64,000 bases of DNA, taken from Mycolicibacterium neoaurum VKM Ac-1815D. Its GTDB lineage: Bacteria > Actinomycetota > Actinomycetes > Mycobacteriales > Mycobacteriaceae. Shown piece after piece: positions 23,952-33,346 of the stretch (positions within the stretch are counted from its first letter, which is position 1; each line of letters opens with the position of its first letter). The stretch spans positions 1,240,001-1,304,000 of the forward strand of contig NC_023036.2 of NCBI RefSeq assembly GCF_000317305.3, in the 5' to 3' direction. Both the position numbers and the translations under genes were made by a program. The notes beneath the pieces were generated by a model. It searched no databases, was not told the DNA's origin, and saw only the letters and a program-made list of their open reading frames with translations.

Positions 23952-25709
23952 GTGGACTCGACGCCGTTCGGCCACTATCAGCTGCGGGGGCTGATCGGCC
24001 GGGGCGGTATGGGCGAGGTGTACCGGGCCTACGACACCAAGACCGATCGCGTGGTGGCGTTGAAGGTGCTGCCGCCGCAGATGGCCCAGGACAAGGTGTT
24101 CCAGCAACGGTTCCGCCGCGAATCGCAGGCCGCCGCCGGCGTCAACGATCCGCATGTGGTGCCGATCCACGGTTTCGGTGAGATCGACGGCCGGCTGTAC
24201 CTGGACATGCGCCTGATCGAGGGACGCACGCTCGGAGAGCTGTTGTCCGAGACCGGCAAGCCGTTGGATCCGACGTTCGCGGTACAGGTGGTCGAACAGA
24301 TCGCCTCGGCGTTGGATGCCGCCCATCAGCAGGGTCTGATCCACCGCGATATCAAGCCGTCCAACATCCTGTTGACCAAGGCGAATTTCGCCTACCTCAT
24401 CGATTTCGGTCTGGCCCGCACCGCGGGGGAGACCGGTATGACGACGGCAGGCAGCACGTTGGGGACGCTGGCCTACATGGCGCCCGAACGGTTCGACGGC
24501 GGGTATGCCGACGCCCGCGCGGACACCTACGCGCTGACCTGTGTGCTCTACGAATGTCTCACCGGTGCCAGGCCGTATCCGGCCGACAGCCTGGAGCAGC
24601 AGATCGCCGGGCACATGGTGTCGCCCACGCCGAAACCGTCGGAAACGAATCCCCGGCTGGCCCCGTTCGACGAGGTGATCGCCACGGGCATGGCCAAGAA
24701 ACCGGAGAAGCGGTATCAGACCGGTGCCGAGCTGGCGGCCGCGGCGACGCGTGCGCTGCGGGCACCGGTGCGTATCACCGGATCGGGTCGACACACGGCC
24801 CGGCGGCGGGCACCGCAGTCGCGCCGGCCTCCGCGCCGGGCGCTGGTGCTGGCCGGGGTGCTGGTGCTCGTCGGTGCCGGTGTGGTCGGGGTGTGGAAGT
24901 GGCAGGAAACCCGTGACGCCGGACAGTGGCCCGAGGGCGCGGTGCCCGCGATCGCCGCCGCGGTTCCCGCCGACGTGCGGGCCGCAGGCACCCTGGTTGT
25001 CGGTGTGAATGTGCCATATGCGCCAAATGAATTCACCAATTCCGACGGTGAGATCGTCGGGTTCGACGTGGATCTGCTGGATGCCGTCGCGCGGACGATG
25101 GGTCTGACCACCGAGTACCGCGAGAGCGAGTTCGACGACATCATCCCCGCGGTGCAGGCCGGAGCGGTCGATGTCGGGATGTCCTCGGTGACCGACACGG
25201 TGGCCCGGCAGAAGCTGGTCGATTTCGTCACCTATTTCCAGGCGGGCACGTTGTGGGCGCAGCGGGCGGGATCGTCGGTGGATCCGACCGCCGCATGCGG
25301 GTTGCGAGTGGGAGTGGCCCACAGCGTAATTCAGGAGACGGTCGAGATCCCGGCCAAGAGCGACGAATGTGTGGCCGCCGGGCTGGCCCCGATCGAGAAG
25401 GTGGTCTTCGGCAGGCAGGACGATGTGACCGCAGCGCTGATCGCCGGTGACATCGATGCGATGAGCGCGGATTCGCCGGTCACGGGTTTCGCCATCAAAC
25501 TCAGCGGCGGCGCCTTGGTGCCGGCCGGCGAGGTGTTCGACTCCGCCCCCTACGGGTGGCCGGTGGCCAAGGGATCGGAACTGGCCCGGCCGCTGCTACA
25601 GGCCGTCACGCATCTGATCGGGACCGGTGAGTACCGGACCATCGCGACCATGTGGGGTGTGGAGCGCGGCATGATCACCGATCCGGTGATCAACGGGGCG
25701 GCGCGCTGA
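23952..25709 (+). CDS. Ser/Thr protein kinase fused to extracellular solute-binding domain
   Basis: A 585-residue PknB-type receptor kinase starting at GTG after GAGAGGAAAACAG. The cytosolic kinase (residues 8-270) is complete: GRGGMGEV at 16-23, the ATP lysine in VALKVL (Lys38), HRDIKPSN at 131-138, DFG at 151-153, an activation loop rich in Thr, and YMAPERFD. A basic juxtamembrane stretch is followed by one membrane helix at 297-315. The outer part (340-580) is a type-3 periplasmic binding fold as in amino-acid ABC transporters: AGTLVVGVNVPYAPNEF, GFDVDLLDAVARTMGL, DVGMSSVTDT. The design implies that a small ligand, perhaps an amino acid, controls the kinase. No transporter genes are adjacent. 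Confidence 0.92.
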   Translation: MDSTPFGHYQLRGLIGRGGMGEVYRAYDTKTDRVVALKVLPPQMAQDKVFQQRFRRESQAAAGVNDPHVVPIHGFGEIDGRLYLDMRLIEGRTLGELLSETGKPLDPTFAVQVVEQIASALDAAHQQGLIHRDIKPSNILLTKANFAYLIDFGLARTAGETGMTTAGSTLGTLAYMAPERFDGGYADARADTYALTCVLYECLTGARPYPADSLEQQIAGHMVSPTPKPSETNPRLAPFDEVIATGMAKKPEKRYQTGAELAAAATRALRAPVRITGSGRHTARRRAPQSRRPPRRALVLAGVLVLVGAGVVGVWKWQETRDAGQWPEGAVPAIAAAVPADVRAAGTLVVGVNVPYAPNEFTNSDGEIVGFDVDLLDAVARTMGLTTEYRESEFDDIIPAVQAGAVDVGMSSVTDTVARQKLVDFVTYFQAGTLWAQRAGSSVDPTAACGLRVGVAHSVIQETVEIPAKSDECVAAGLAPIEKVVFGRQDDVTAALIAGDIDAMSADSPVTGFAIKLSGGALVPAGEVFDSAPYGWPVAKGSELARPLLQAVTHLIGTGEYRTIATMWGVERGMITDPVINGAAR

Positions 25710-25712
25710 AAC

Positions 25713-25844
25713 TCACCGCTTCTTGGGGTGCAGCACATCCTCGGTCGTGTGGGTGGCGGCACCGGCACGCTTGGCTGCGCGTTTCTCCTTGAGCGATTTG
25801 CCAGACTTTTTGGTCATGCTCTGACGTGGAGACTTGTCGGCCAT
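25713..25844 (-). CDS. small basic protein
   Basis: A 43-residue protein starting at ATG 25844 (MADKSPRQSMTKKSGKSLKE), with AGAAGGG as ribosome site. It is rich in Lys and Arg and ends HTTEDVLHPKKR. There is no membrane segment. I know short proteins of this kind as conserved hypothetical proteins in mycobacteria but can give no function; binding to nucleic acid would fit its charge. It is convergent with the kinase gene, three bases apart. Confidence 0.65.
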   Translation of the reverse strand: MADKSPRQSMTKKSGKSLKEKRAAKRAGAATHTTEDVLHPKKR

Positions 25845-25995
25845 GATGGCCCTTCTGACGAGAGGGCCTGGATGGTCCCGCTTTCTCGACCATACACGTT
25901 GACAAGCACGGGCGATCAGCGTTGACTGGGAATGTGGCCGAGTGAGTTTGGTTGCGCTTTCGCGATTTTCGCGTCGGCCGCAGGGAAGAACGCAC

Positions 25996-26187
25996 ATGAC
26001 GCACATCTCCGAACCGCGCGCTATCGGTGATCACGCAGACACGGGTCCGTTGTCGGCGCACACCAGCCCGCGGACAGCTACGGCCAGAGCCCTCGACACC
26101 GATGCCGCCGGTGTCGATCGATCACGCAGCGACTCCTCGGCGGCCGAATCGCGATGGGACTCCGAGGGTGGCCACCTGGCGCGCTGA
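25996..26187 (+). CDS. possible small hydrophilic protein
   Basis: A 63-residue open frame starting at ATG with AGGGAAG seven bases upstream. It ends three bases before the convergent NYN gene, a spacing usual for real neighbours here. The composition is polar (many Ser, Asp, Arg, Ala) without a recognisable domain. It may be chance. Confidence 0.3.
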   Translation: MTHISEPRAIGDHADTGPLSAHTSPRTATARALDTDAAGVDRSRSDSSAAESRWDSEGGHLAR

Positions 26188-26190
26188 TCG

Positions 26191-27039
26191 TCAGTCGGCC
26201 TGGCGCAGCCGCACCAACCTCGTCGTCGAGCTCTCGTCCAGTTCGACCAGGTCGGTGCGCGAGCGGAGGAAATCGCTGAAGGACTTGAAGCCCAACGACT
26301 TTTCGTTGAAAGACGGGTCCATCCGTTTCATCTGCGCTTTGACCGCCGAGTTGTGCAGCCATTCGACGTCATCCTTCTCCGTGCCGATATGCAGCGCGCG
26401 AGTGAGCAGTGCAGATGCCAACAGCTGGGGATCGGGCTCGTCGGATCGCTTGGTGCGTCGGGTCGCTTTCTTGGGTTGGTCGCTGGGCTCGAAAACCGGC
26501 ACCCCGGGCAGTGCGTCGTAGACGACGAACTCATCGCAGGCCGAGGCCAGTGCCTTGCTCGACGACCCGGCGACACCGATACCGACGACATAGCGGCCCA
26601 GACGTTTACAGCGCTGGGCCAGCGCGATGTAGTCCGAGTCGCCGGCGACGATGACGACATGGGTCAGGTCGGGAAGCCGGAACATGTCCTCGACGGCGTC
26701 GACGGCCAATCGGATGTCGGCACCGTTCTTGCCGTAGGCGGCTGCGGGGAACAATTGCACCAGGTCGACCGCGCGTCCGACCAGCTGCTCACGGTAGCCG
26801 GCATTGACGTCTGCCGACCAGTCGGCATACGCCCTGGTGAGGACGAGCGTGCCGAAGGACGATGCGAAATCAAGAATCGCGCCGACATCGACCGTCGCGC
26901 GCGCCAAGGCGTCATCGGTGAGCCCCTTTGCTTTGTCCCGCTGGAATGAGTTGCGCCCATTGACTTGGTCGTACCTGGAAATCACGATGTTGTCGAAGTC
27001 GAGGTAGACCGCGACACGGGTTGCGGCGGTTTCGGTCAT
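26191..27039 (-). CDS. NYN-domain ribonuclease-like protein with LOTUS-like C-terminus
   Basis: A 282-residue protein starting at ATG 27039 (MTETAATRVAVYLDFDN). The NYN (PIN-like) domain covers residues 8-165 with acidic residues in YLDFDNIV, GADIRLAVDA and VAGDSDYIALAQ, the arrangement of metal-dependent RNases. A charged linker with KKATRRTKRSDEP follows. Residues 205-282 resemble an OST-HTH/LOTUS RNA-binding domain (NSAVKAQMKRMDPSFNEKSL). Bacterial NYN proteins probably process or degrade RNA; the target is unknown. It is divergent from the desaturase gene. Confidence 0.85.
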   Translation of the reverse strand: MTETAATRVAVYLDFDNIVISRYDQVNGRNSFQRDKAKGLTDDALARATVDVGAILDFASSFGTLVLTRAYADWSADVNAGYREQLVGRAVDLVQLFPAAAYGKNGADIRLAVDAVEDMFRLPDLTHVVIVAGDSDYIALAQRCKRLGRYVVGIGVAGSSSKALASACDEFVVYDALPGVPVFEPSDQPKKATRRTKRSDEPDPQLLASALLTRALHIGTEKDDVEWLHNSAVKAQMKRMDPSFNEKSLGFKSFSDFLRSRTDLVELDESSTTRLVRLRQAD

Positions 27040-27162
27040 GACTCCAGTCTGACCCATCCGGATGTCGGCATGGCACAGACCTGCCGTGGGGCATAGGCTG
27101 AGACCAACGCTCACGAGGTGGCCCCGACCCTGCCGCCGTACCAACGACGGACCGGGATCGAC

Positions 27163-28287
27163 ATGGCAGTTTCCGATATTGCGGCATACGCGAACTTGAC
27201 GAATGAGGACATCGAGGCCATCGGATCCGAGCTGGATCTGATTCGCCAGGACATCGAGGAGTCCCTGGGTGCACGCGACGCCGCGTACATCTATCGGGTC
27301 ATCAGGTTTCAGCGCACACTGGATATCGCGTCGCGATTGGTGATCGCAGCCAGTCGATCCAGGGTCGGCTGGCTGGTCGGGACAGTCTCACTGGCATATG
27401 CCAAATCCGTTGAAAACATGGAGATCGGGCACAACGTGGGGCACGGCCAATGGGATTGGATGAACGATCCCGAGGTCCACTCGACCACGTGGGAATGGGA
27501 CATGGCCGGTTCGTCCCGGCAGTGGCGTTACTCGCACAATTACCGCCACCACGTCTTCAGCAACGTGCTCGGCGTGGACGACGATCTGGGTTTCGGTGTG
27601 CTTCGGGTGACCCGGGACCAGCCTTGGAAGCGTGAGCACCTGTTCCAGCCGTTGCGGAACTTGTTGTTGGCAGTCGTCTTCGAGTGGGGTATCGCTCGGC
27701 ATGGCCTGCATGCCGAGCGAGACCGTGCCCTCTCCGAGGTCGACAGGCAGGCAGTCACGCGGACGATGCTGACCAAGGCTGGACGTCAGATCACCAAGGA
27801 CTACCTGGTGTGGCCCGGACTGAGCCTGCACCGCTGGCGGCGGACACTGGCCGCCAACATCACCGCCAACCTGCTACGGAATCTGTGGGCCTATGTGGTG
27901 ATCTTCTGCGGGCACTTCCCGGACGGCGTCCAGCAGTTCACACCGGAGTCGCTGGACGACGAGAGCAGAGGGCAGTGGTATCTGCGCCAGATGCTCGGAG
28001 CCGCCGACTTCACGGCGGGCCCATTGCTTGCCTTCTCAAGTGGAAATCTGTGCTACCAGATCGAGCATCACCTGTTTCCTGATTTGCCGAGCAACCGATA
28101 CGAGCAGATCAGTCACAGGGTCCGTGCGCTGTGTGAGAAGTACGACCTGGACTATGTCACCGGGTCGCTACCCCGGCAGTACCTGCAAACGGTTCGCACC
28201 ACCTTGCGCCTCGCACTCCCGGACGGCGGTTTCCGGGCCGTGTTCCGACCATCCGGTTCCGACGATGTCCGTGCACACACGCGGTGA
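27163..28287 (+). CDS. membrane fatty-acid desaturase, DesA3-like
   Basis: A 374-residue protein starting at ATG 27163 (MAVSDIAAYANLT), which aligns with the N-terminus of M. tuberculosis DesA3; the open frame begins 45 bases earlier. Three histidine boxes for the di-iron site are intact: HNVGH near residue 86, HNYRHH near residue 127 and QIEHHLFP near residue 303. It should introduce a cis double bond into an acyl-CoA at the membrane. DesA3 needs an oxidoreductase partner (Rv3230c in M. tuberculosis); none is adjacent here. The C-terminus is about 50 residues shorter than DesA3. A -10 box TAGGCT (27094-27099) lies upstream. Confidence 0.9.
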   Translation: MAVSDIAAYANLTNEDIEAIGSELDLIRQDIEESLGARDAAYIYRVIRFQRTLDIASRLVIAASRSRVGWLVGTVSLAYAKSVENMEIGHNVGHGQWDWMNDPEVHSTTWEWDMAGSSRQWRYSHNYRHHVFSNVLGVDDDLGFGVLRVTRDQPWKREHLFQPLRNLLLAVVFEWGIARHGLHAERDRALSEVDRQAVTRTMLTKAGRQITKDYLVWPGLSLHRWRRTLAANITANLLRNLWAYVVIFCGHFPDGVQQFTPESLDDESRGQWYLRQMLGAADFTAGPLLAFSSGNLCYQIEHHLFPDLPSNRYEQISHRVRALCEKYDLDYVTGSLPRQYLQTVRTTLRLALPDGGFRAVFRPSGSDDVRAHTR

Positions 28288-28320
28288 TGAATATGCCTGC
28301 AGTGCAACGGTATCAGCGAA

Positions 28321-28494
28321 TCACACCTTGAAATGCTCGGTAACCCTGTCCGCTGTCCGCTCGACGGTGTCCTTTCCCTTTTCGATGTGGCCTTCGTCCC
28401 GAAGGCGGCGATCACCGGTCAGGCGGCCGACTCCGGTCTTTGAAGCGGCGGACACACTCTTGATCGTTCGTGCGATGGATTCACGGATGCTCAT
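28321..28494 (-). CDS. CsbD-like small stress protein
   Basis: A 57-residue protein starting at ATG 28494 after GAAAGGAAC. The segment VGRLTGDRRLRDEGHIEKGK resembles the CsbD core, which usually reads GKLTGDxxLxxEGxxxxxxG. CsbD proteins are small hydrophilic stress-induced proteins of unknown mechanism; in Bacillus csbD belongs to the sigma-B regulon. It ends 33 bases after the convergent desaturase gene. Confidence 0.65.
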   Translation of the reverse strand: MSIRESIARTIKSVSAASKTGVGRLTGDRRLRDEGHIEKGKDTVERTADRVTEHFKV

Positions 28495-28782
28495 GCTGGA
28501 GTTCCTTTCGGTACCGCCGGAACGGCGGAGTGTTCGGTGTGACGGCCATGAGATCGAGATGATCTCGACATTCGCCGGATTCTGGAGCACAGATGTGCAC
28601 GTACAACCGATCTTGGTATCGGAAATTCTGACGCGACCGCGTGGTGGCGACGCGGCGAGCAATCGCTGCGTGCGTTACTCCAGTGCTGCCCACGCTACAC
28701 GCCTCGGGGGTCGCGCAGGGTCGACGCGAGGTCGACAGACACCCCGACCGGCTGGTGCACGCGACATCCAGCGGGGGCGTCG

Positions 28783-29541
28783 GTGATGACGGGCCTTCGC
28801 GTGGGCGATGACGACGATGCCGCGACTGCGGATCTGCAGGCCGGTTTGGTCCGCTTGGCGGGTCTGGTGGCGGACACGCTCAGTCTGCAGCAGGTGCTCT
28901 CGGAAGTATCGGCGGCGGCAGTGCGCGCGGTACCGGGAGCCGAGGGTGCCGGCTTGGCCATGGTCGGCCCCCCGGATGCCAGGGTCGTGGCGTCAGCATC
29001 CAGCGCGTCGTTCGTCGCCGAGCTCGATGCCCTGCAGTACCGGACCCTGTGGGAAGGGCCGGGAGTCACCGCGATGGACGGTCGGCGCTCGGTCTGGTCG
29101 AATTCACTGGGCGGAGAACGGTTATGGCCGCATTTCGGTCCGCGCGCAGGGCGGGCAGGTGTGCACAGCGCCCTGGCCATGCCGTTGACCGTGTCCGATC
29201 GGATGGTCGGTGCGCTATGCGTTTATGCCAGGGGTAAAGGTGTTTTCGACGATTCCGCTGCCGGTATCGCGAAGTTGTTCAGTGCCCCGGCCGCAGTCGC
29301 CGTGCACAACGCCCGCGTTCTGTCGGATGCCCGTGCACTGGCCGGTCAGCTGCGTGCCGCGTTGTCGACCAGGCCGATCATCGACCAGGCCATCGGCATC
29401 ATCCGATCGCGAACCGGCAGGACTGCGGGCGAGGCATTCGATCAACTGCGAGATCTGAGCCAGTCGGAACAACGCAAACTGTCCGATGTCGCCGAGCGAG
29501 TAGTCGAAGAAGCCGTGCGTCGGGTCCGGAACCGCCATTGA
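28783..29541 (+). CDS. GAF and ANTAR domain RNA-binding regulator
   Basis: A 252-residue protein. Residues 25-175 form a GAF sensor domain (AAAVRAVPGAEGAGLAMVG, LAMPLTVSDRMVGALCVYA). Residues 190-245 form an ANTAR domain (LSTRPIIDQAIGIIRSRTGR then TAGEAFDQLR). ANTAR domains bind paired hexaloop hairpins in mRNA leaders and prevent termination. In mycobacteria GAF-ANTAR proteins can be activated by phosphorylation. No ANTAR-type hairpin pair is evident nearby. The start is GTG 28783 or the ATG three bases later. Confidence 0.9.
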   Translation: MMTGLRVGDDDDAATADLQAGLVRLAGLVADTLSLQQVLSEVSAAAVRAVPGAEGAGLAMVGPPDARVVASASSASFVAELDALQYRTLWEGPGVTAMDGRRSVWSNSLGGERLWPHFGPRAGRAGVHSALAMPLTVSDRMVGALCVYARGKGVFDDSAAGIAKLFSAPAAVAVHNARVLSDARALAGQLRAALSTRPIIDQAIGIIRSRTGRTAGEAFDQLRDLSQSEQRKLSDVAERVVEEAVRRVRNRH

Positions 29542-29682
29542 GCCGGTCGTCAGGGCGGTGGGGGTGTAGCGTGGGAGTAGTTGGGAACCCAGCCAGTCCG
29601 GGATGAGTCGACTGTCCGCCGTCGACGTCACCGAGCAATCGCTTGCGCCGGACATATCGCGCTTCGAACTGTCTGGATCGAC

Positions 29683-30870
29683 GTGAACGCTTTTCCCCAT
29701 TCCCCGCTGTCATTTGCTTCGGTGCTCGAACCGGCCGGACCGCCAGCCCCAAGTTTCAGCATTCTCAGCACGTACCCACCGACACCGTGCGGCCTGGCGA
29801 ATTTCAGTGCTGCGCTGGCCGATGGATTGTCGGCCAGCGGTTCTGATGTCCACGTCGTCCGTGTCGCCGATGGCTCCCGGCACGACGCGGGCCGAGTGGT
29901 GGGTGAGTTGGTCAACGGGTCGGTGGCTTCGGTTGCGGCGTGTGCGGAAATGCTCAGTGAGGCCGATATCGCGTTGATCCAACACGAGTACGGCATCTTC
30001 GGGGGCCCCGATGGTGATGAGGTGCTGGACATTCTCGGTGCATTGACCGTGCCTGCCATCGTGGTTGCCCACACAGTGCCGTCCACACCCACTCGAAACC
30101 AGCGCGCAGTACTCGAATCGGTTGTGGCAATGGCTGACAAAGTTGTCGTGATGTCCGATGCCGCCGCGATTCGGTTGCGGACGCACTTCGATGTCGAACG
30201 GCGCAAGATCACCACCATCCCGCACGGAGTGCGGCTGCCACGAACCACTCACATCAAGCGGGCCCAGCAACCGACGTTGCTGACCTGGGGTCTGCTCGGA
30301 CCTGGCAAGGGGGTCGAGCGCGTCATCGATGCGATGGCTTCGTTGCAGCAACTCCCGAGCAATCCGCGCTATCTGATCGCGGGCCGAACACATCCGAAGG
30401 TGCTCGCCGCCGAAGGTGAGGCATACCGGCAGGCGCGTGCTGCGCAGGCCGAACGTCTGGGGGTGGCGAGATCGGTGTCCTTCGACGCCAGTTATCGCGA
30501 TGTGGCGTCGCTGACAGCATTGGCGCAGTCCTCGGCGGTGGTGGTGTTGCCCTATGACTCCACCGAACAGGTCACCTCCGGGGTGCTGGTCGATGCCATC
30601 GCCTGTGGTCGACCGATCGTGGCGACAGCGTTCCCGCACGCTGTCGAACTGCTGCGCAGCGGCGCAGGCATCGTGGTCGAGCACGACGACCCAGCAGCGA
30701 TGACGGCGGCGCTGAGAACTGTTCTGAGCGACCCGAGGGCGGCGGGGGCGATGTCGGCCGAGGCTCGTCGGATGGCACCCGGCATGGCGTGGTCAGTGAT
30801 CTCGGCGGCGTATAAAGATGTGGCACATCAAATTCTGGCTCGAAAGATCGGTCACGCGCGGTGGATCTGA
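29683..30870 (+). CDS. GT4-family glycosyltransferase
   Basis: About 395 residues, with a GT-B fold. The N-terminal domain opens FSILSTYPPTPCGLANFSAA, the acceptor side. The donor-binding domain has TWGLLGPGKGVERVID and EQVTSGVLVDAIACGRPIVA. GTG 29683 places the first strand about 30 residues in. The open frame extends to a TTG at 29581, with a -10-like TAGCGT at 29567-29572, but the extra residues are basic and unlike the family. It is first in a three-gene operon: the next start overlaps its end by ten bases. With a GH130 enzyme in the operon, a mannosyl donor is plausible. Confidence 0.85.
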   Translation: MNAFPHSPLSFASVLEPAGPPAPSFSILSTYPPTPCGLANFSAALADGLSASGSDVHVVRVADGSRHDAGRVVGELVNGSVASVAACAEMLSEADIALIQHEYGIFGGPDGDEVLDILGALTVPAIVVAHTVPSTPTRNQRAVLESVVAMADKVVVMSDAAAIRLRTHFDVERRKITTIPHGVRLPRTTHIKRAQQPTLLTWGLLGPGKGVERVIDAMASLQQLPSNPRYLIAGRTHPKVLAAEGEAYRQARAAQAERLGVARSVSFDASYRDVASLTALAQSSAVVVLPYDSTEQVTSGVLVDAIACGRPIVATAFPHAVELLRSGAGIVVEHDDPAAMTAALRTVLSDPRAAGAMSAEARRMAPGMAWSVISAAYKDVAHQILARKIGHARWI

Positions 30871-31874
30871 TACCTCGCTTCGATCATCTACTGGCGATCT
30901 CCGATCACCACGGCACCTTCGAGCACTGCTGCGGTCCGATACCCCGGCGCGAGCACGGCTATTGCACGGACGACATGGCACGAGTCCTCGTGGTCACCAG
31001 CCGTGCGCCGGAGGGCGGGGACGCCACCAGGGATCTGTCCGCGCACGCGCTGCGATTCCTCGACGGTGCGGTGTCCGTAACAGGAGGTTGCCGTAATCGT
31101 ATGGACCACAAGGGCCGTTGGACCGATACGTTTGCGGAGAAGGACAGCTGGGGTCGCTGCCTGTGGGGCCTCGGGGTGGCGGCCGCTCACAGTTCCGACG
31201 CATCGATCCGTCGCCGGTCGACGGTTCAGTTCGAACGCGCCGCGCACGGTCGTTCGGCGTGGCCCCGGGCGATGGCCTTCGCGGTATTGGGTGCGGCCGA
31301 GTTGCTCAGTGTGGAACCCGGAAATGCCGCTGCCAGAGCGTTGATCGAAGATTATGTCGTTGGTTTGCCGGCGCCGACCGGTGACCCGTGCTGGCCCTGG
31401 CCGGAGCCACGCTTGAGTTATGCGAACGCGGTGCTGGCGGAGGCGATGATCGCCGCCGGCGATGTCCTCGGCGACGGCGGTCTTCGTCGGCGCGGCCTGG
31501 ACATGCTGGGTTGGCTGATCGAACGTGAGACCTGCGGCGGGCATCTGTCACCCACCCCCGCACACGGTTGGTCACGGGGTGAGCTGCGGCCCGGGTTCGA
31601 CCAGCAGCCGATCGAGGTGTCCGCACTGGCGGATGCCTGCGTTCGTGCCGCCGAACTTGATGCCGGGGCGATCTGGCCGGATACGCTGCGGGCGGCTGCC
31701 GCATGGTTCCAGGGGGACAATGACGCCGGTCTGTTGATGTGGGATCCCCAGACCGGTGGAGGATATGACGGCCTGCACGCTGACGCCGTGAACCTCAATC
31801 AGGGTGCGGAGTCGACCCTGGCGTTGTTGTCGACCTTTCAGCAGGCGCGCCGGCGTGCCGGTGTCTCTCGGTGA
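30861..31874 (+). CDS. alpha/alpha-barrel glycan-acting protein
   Basis: A 337-residue protein starting at GTG inside the end of the glycosyltransferase gene. Repeated helical motifs and glycan-enzyme-like blocks (DHKGRWTDTFAEKDSWGRCL, PEPRLSYANAVLAEAMI, FDQQPIEVSALADA, GGGYDGLHADAVNLNQGAES) point to a six-hairpin glycosidase-like (alpha/alpha)6 fold. Proteins of this kind are found next to GT4 and GH130 genes and are often annotated only as glycosyltransferase-associated. Acidic residues in TEKD-like positions could be catalytic, but I cannot name a reaction. It overlaps the next gene by GTGA (31871-31874). Confidence 0.75.
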   Translation: MDLIPRFDHLLAISDHHGTFEHCCGPIPRREHGYCTDDMARVLVVTSRAPEGGDATRDLSAHALRFLDGAVSVTGGCRNRMDHKGRWTDTFAEKDSWGRCLWGLGVAAAHSSDASIRRRSTVQFERAAHGRSAWPRAMAFAVLGAAELLSVEPGNAAARALIEDYVVGLPAPTGDPCWPWPEPRLSYANAVLAEAMIAAGDVLGDGGLRRRGLDMLGWLIERETCGGHLSPTPAHGWSRGELRPGFDQQPIEVSALADACVRAAELDAGAIWPDTLRAAAAWFQGDNDAGLLMWDPQTGGGYDGLHADAVNLNQGAESTLALLSTFQQARRRAGVSR

Positions 31875-33346
31875 CCGCAGCGGAGCACGTCGTGGCGTCC
31901 AAAGGCACGCAACGGTTGGCAGCGGATCCGTCACGAGTGATCACCAGACTGTTCATACCGGGCCGCGAGGGGTTCGAGGACCATGACTCCCGGGCCGGGA
32001 ATGTGTTGGAGCGGATCCTGGCACTGGACGACGCGCAGGTTCGGGCCACTCTCGACGACGTGTTGGCGCGCTTCGACGGCCGTCATCGCGATCTCATCGT
32101 CACCTTCGGTCGGCATGCCCATGAACTCGCCGACCGACTCGATCCGGGGATTGAGCTCAGTGAGGATCGAATGCTGTTGATGGGAGCGACTTTCACCAAC
32201 GAGATCAGCATCGAGGGTGCCGCACTCTGTAACCCGAGCATGGTTGCGCACCCCGACCAGTCGGAAGTGCCCGCGGGTTGCCTGCGCTTCGTCATGAGTG
32301 TGCGCGGCATCGGCGAGGGGCACCGCTCGTCCGTCGGCTTCCGCACCGGCTTCATCGACGGCATGGGTGAGGTGACCGTCGACGACACAGCTCAGGTAGC
32401 GACATCCGGCACGGTGATGCCCACAATGCTCGAGGCGGCCTTGTTCAGAAGCGAACTCCATGACGGGCACGTCGATGAGGCGACCGACTACGTCCTACAG
32501 GGTCTCGACGCGCGGTTCACCCGAGCCGCGCTCGATGAGCAGTTGGAACGGTTACACCGACACCGAGCGACACGCGCCCACTCGGACGAGACCATCGCGT
32601 CGATGCGCGCGATAGCTGACAGGGCATACGCCGTCGAGTTCGCCTCCGCCACAGAGCTTTCCGAACGGGTGCTGTGGCCGGCCACCGACGCCGAATCAGT
32701 CGGCATGGAGGACGCGCGATTCGTTCGCTTCGTCGAGGACGACGGATCGGTGGCCTATCACGCCAGTTACACCGCTTACGATGGTGCGCGGATCAGCCAG
32801 CAATTGTTGACCACGACGGACTTCCGGTCCTTTGTTTCGACACCGATGGTCGGTGACGCGGCCGCCAACAAGGGCATGGCACTCTTCCCGCGTCGGATCG
32901 CGGGCCGGTTCGTCGCGCTGTCGAGATCGGACCGGGAGTCGAACTCCGTCGCGGTCAGCGACGATCTCTCGGTGTGGACGACGGCGACGCCCCTGCAACG
33001 ACCGTCGGAGCCCTGGGAGATTCTGCAGCTGGGAAACTGTGGCCCTCCGTTGGAGACCTCGGCGGGGTGGCTGGTGCTCACACACGGTGTCGGGCCCATG
33101 CGCACTTACCGGATCGGTGCGATTTTGCTGCGGCTGGAGGACCCCACGCAGATGATCGGCCGGCTGCGGTCGCCACTGTTGAGCCCGGGGATCGGCGAGC
33201 AGGACGGCTATGTGCCGAACGTCGTGTACTCGTGCGGAGCTCTGCTACATGCGGACACCCTGGTGCTGCCATACGGGATCGGTGATGCCGCGATTGGGTT
33301 CGCCTCCGTCCCGCTGCCGCGGCTGTTGGCGGCGCTTGTCGGCTGA
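31871..33346 (+). CDS. GH130-family glycosidase/mannoside phosphorylase
   Basis: A 491-residue protein whose GTG overlaps the previous stop. The five-bladed propeller domain (residues 250-490) has the GH130 marks GMEDARFVRF near residue 277, AANKGMALFPRRIAGRF near residue 332, and GVGPMRTYRIGAILL. GH130 enzymes act on beta-mannosides, as phosphorylases or hydrolases. The N-terminal 200 residues are an extra domain not typical of small GH130 proteins. In this operon it would process a mannose-containing oligosaccharide made or trimmed by the two preceding gene products. Phosphorylase versus hydrolase cannot be decided by eye. Confidence 0.85.
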   Translation: MTAAEHVVASKGTQRLAADPSRVITRLFIPGREGFEDHDSRAGNVLERILALDDAQVRATLDDVLARFDGRHRDLIVTFGRHAHELADRLDPGIELSEDRMLLMGATFTNEISIEGAALCNPSMVAHPDQSEVPAGCLRFVMSVRGIGEGHRSSVGFRTGFIDGMGEVTVDDTAQVATSGTVMPTMLEAALFRSELHDGHVDEATDYVLQGLDARFTRAALDEQLERLHRHRATRAHSDETIASMRAIADRAYAVEFASATELSERVLWPATDAESVGMEDARFVRFVEDDGSVAYHASYTAYDGARISQQLLTTTDFRSFVSTPMVGDAAANKGMALFPRRIAGRFVALSRSDRESNSVAVSDDLSVWTTATPLQRPSEPWEILQLGNCGPPLETSAGWLVLTHGVGPMRTYRIGAILLRLEDPTQMIGRLRSPLLSPGIGEQDGYVPNVVYSCGALLHADTLVLPYGIGDAAIGFASVPLPRLLAALVG

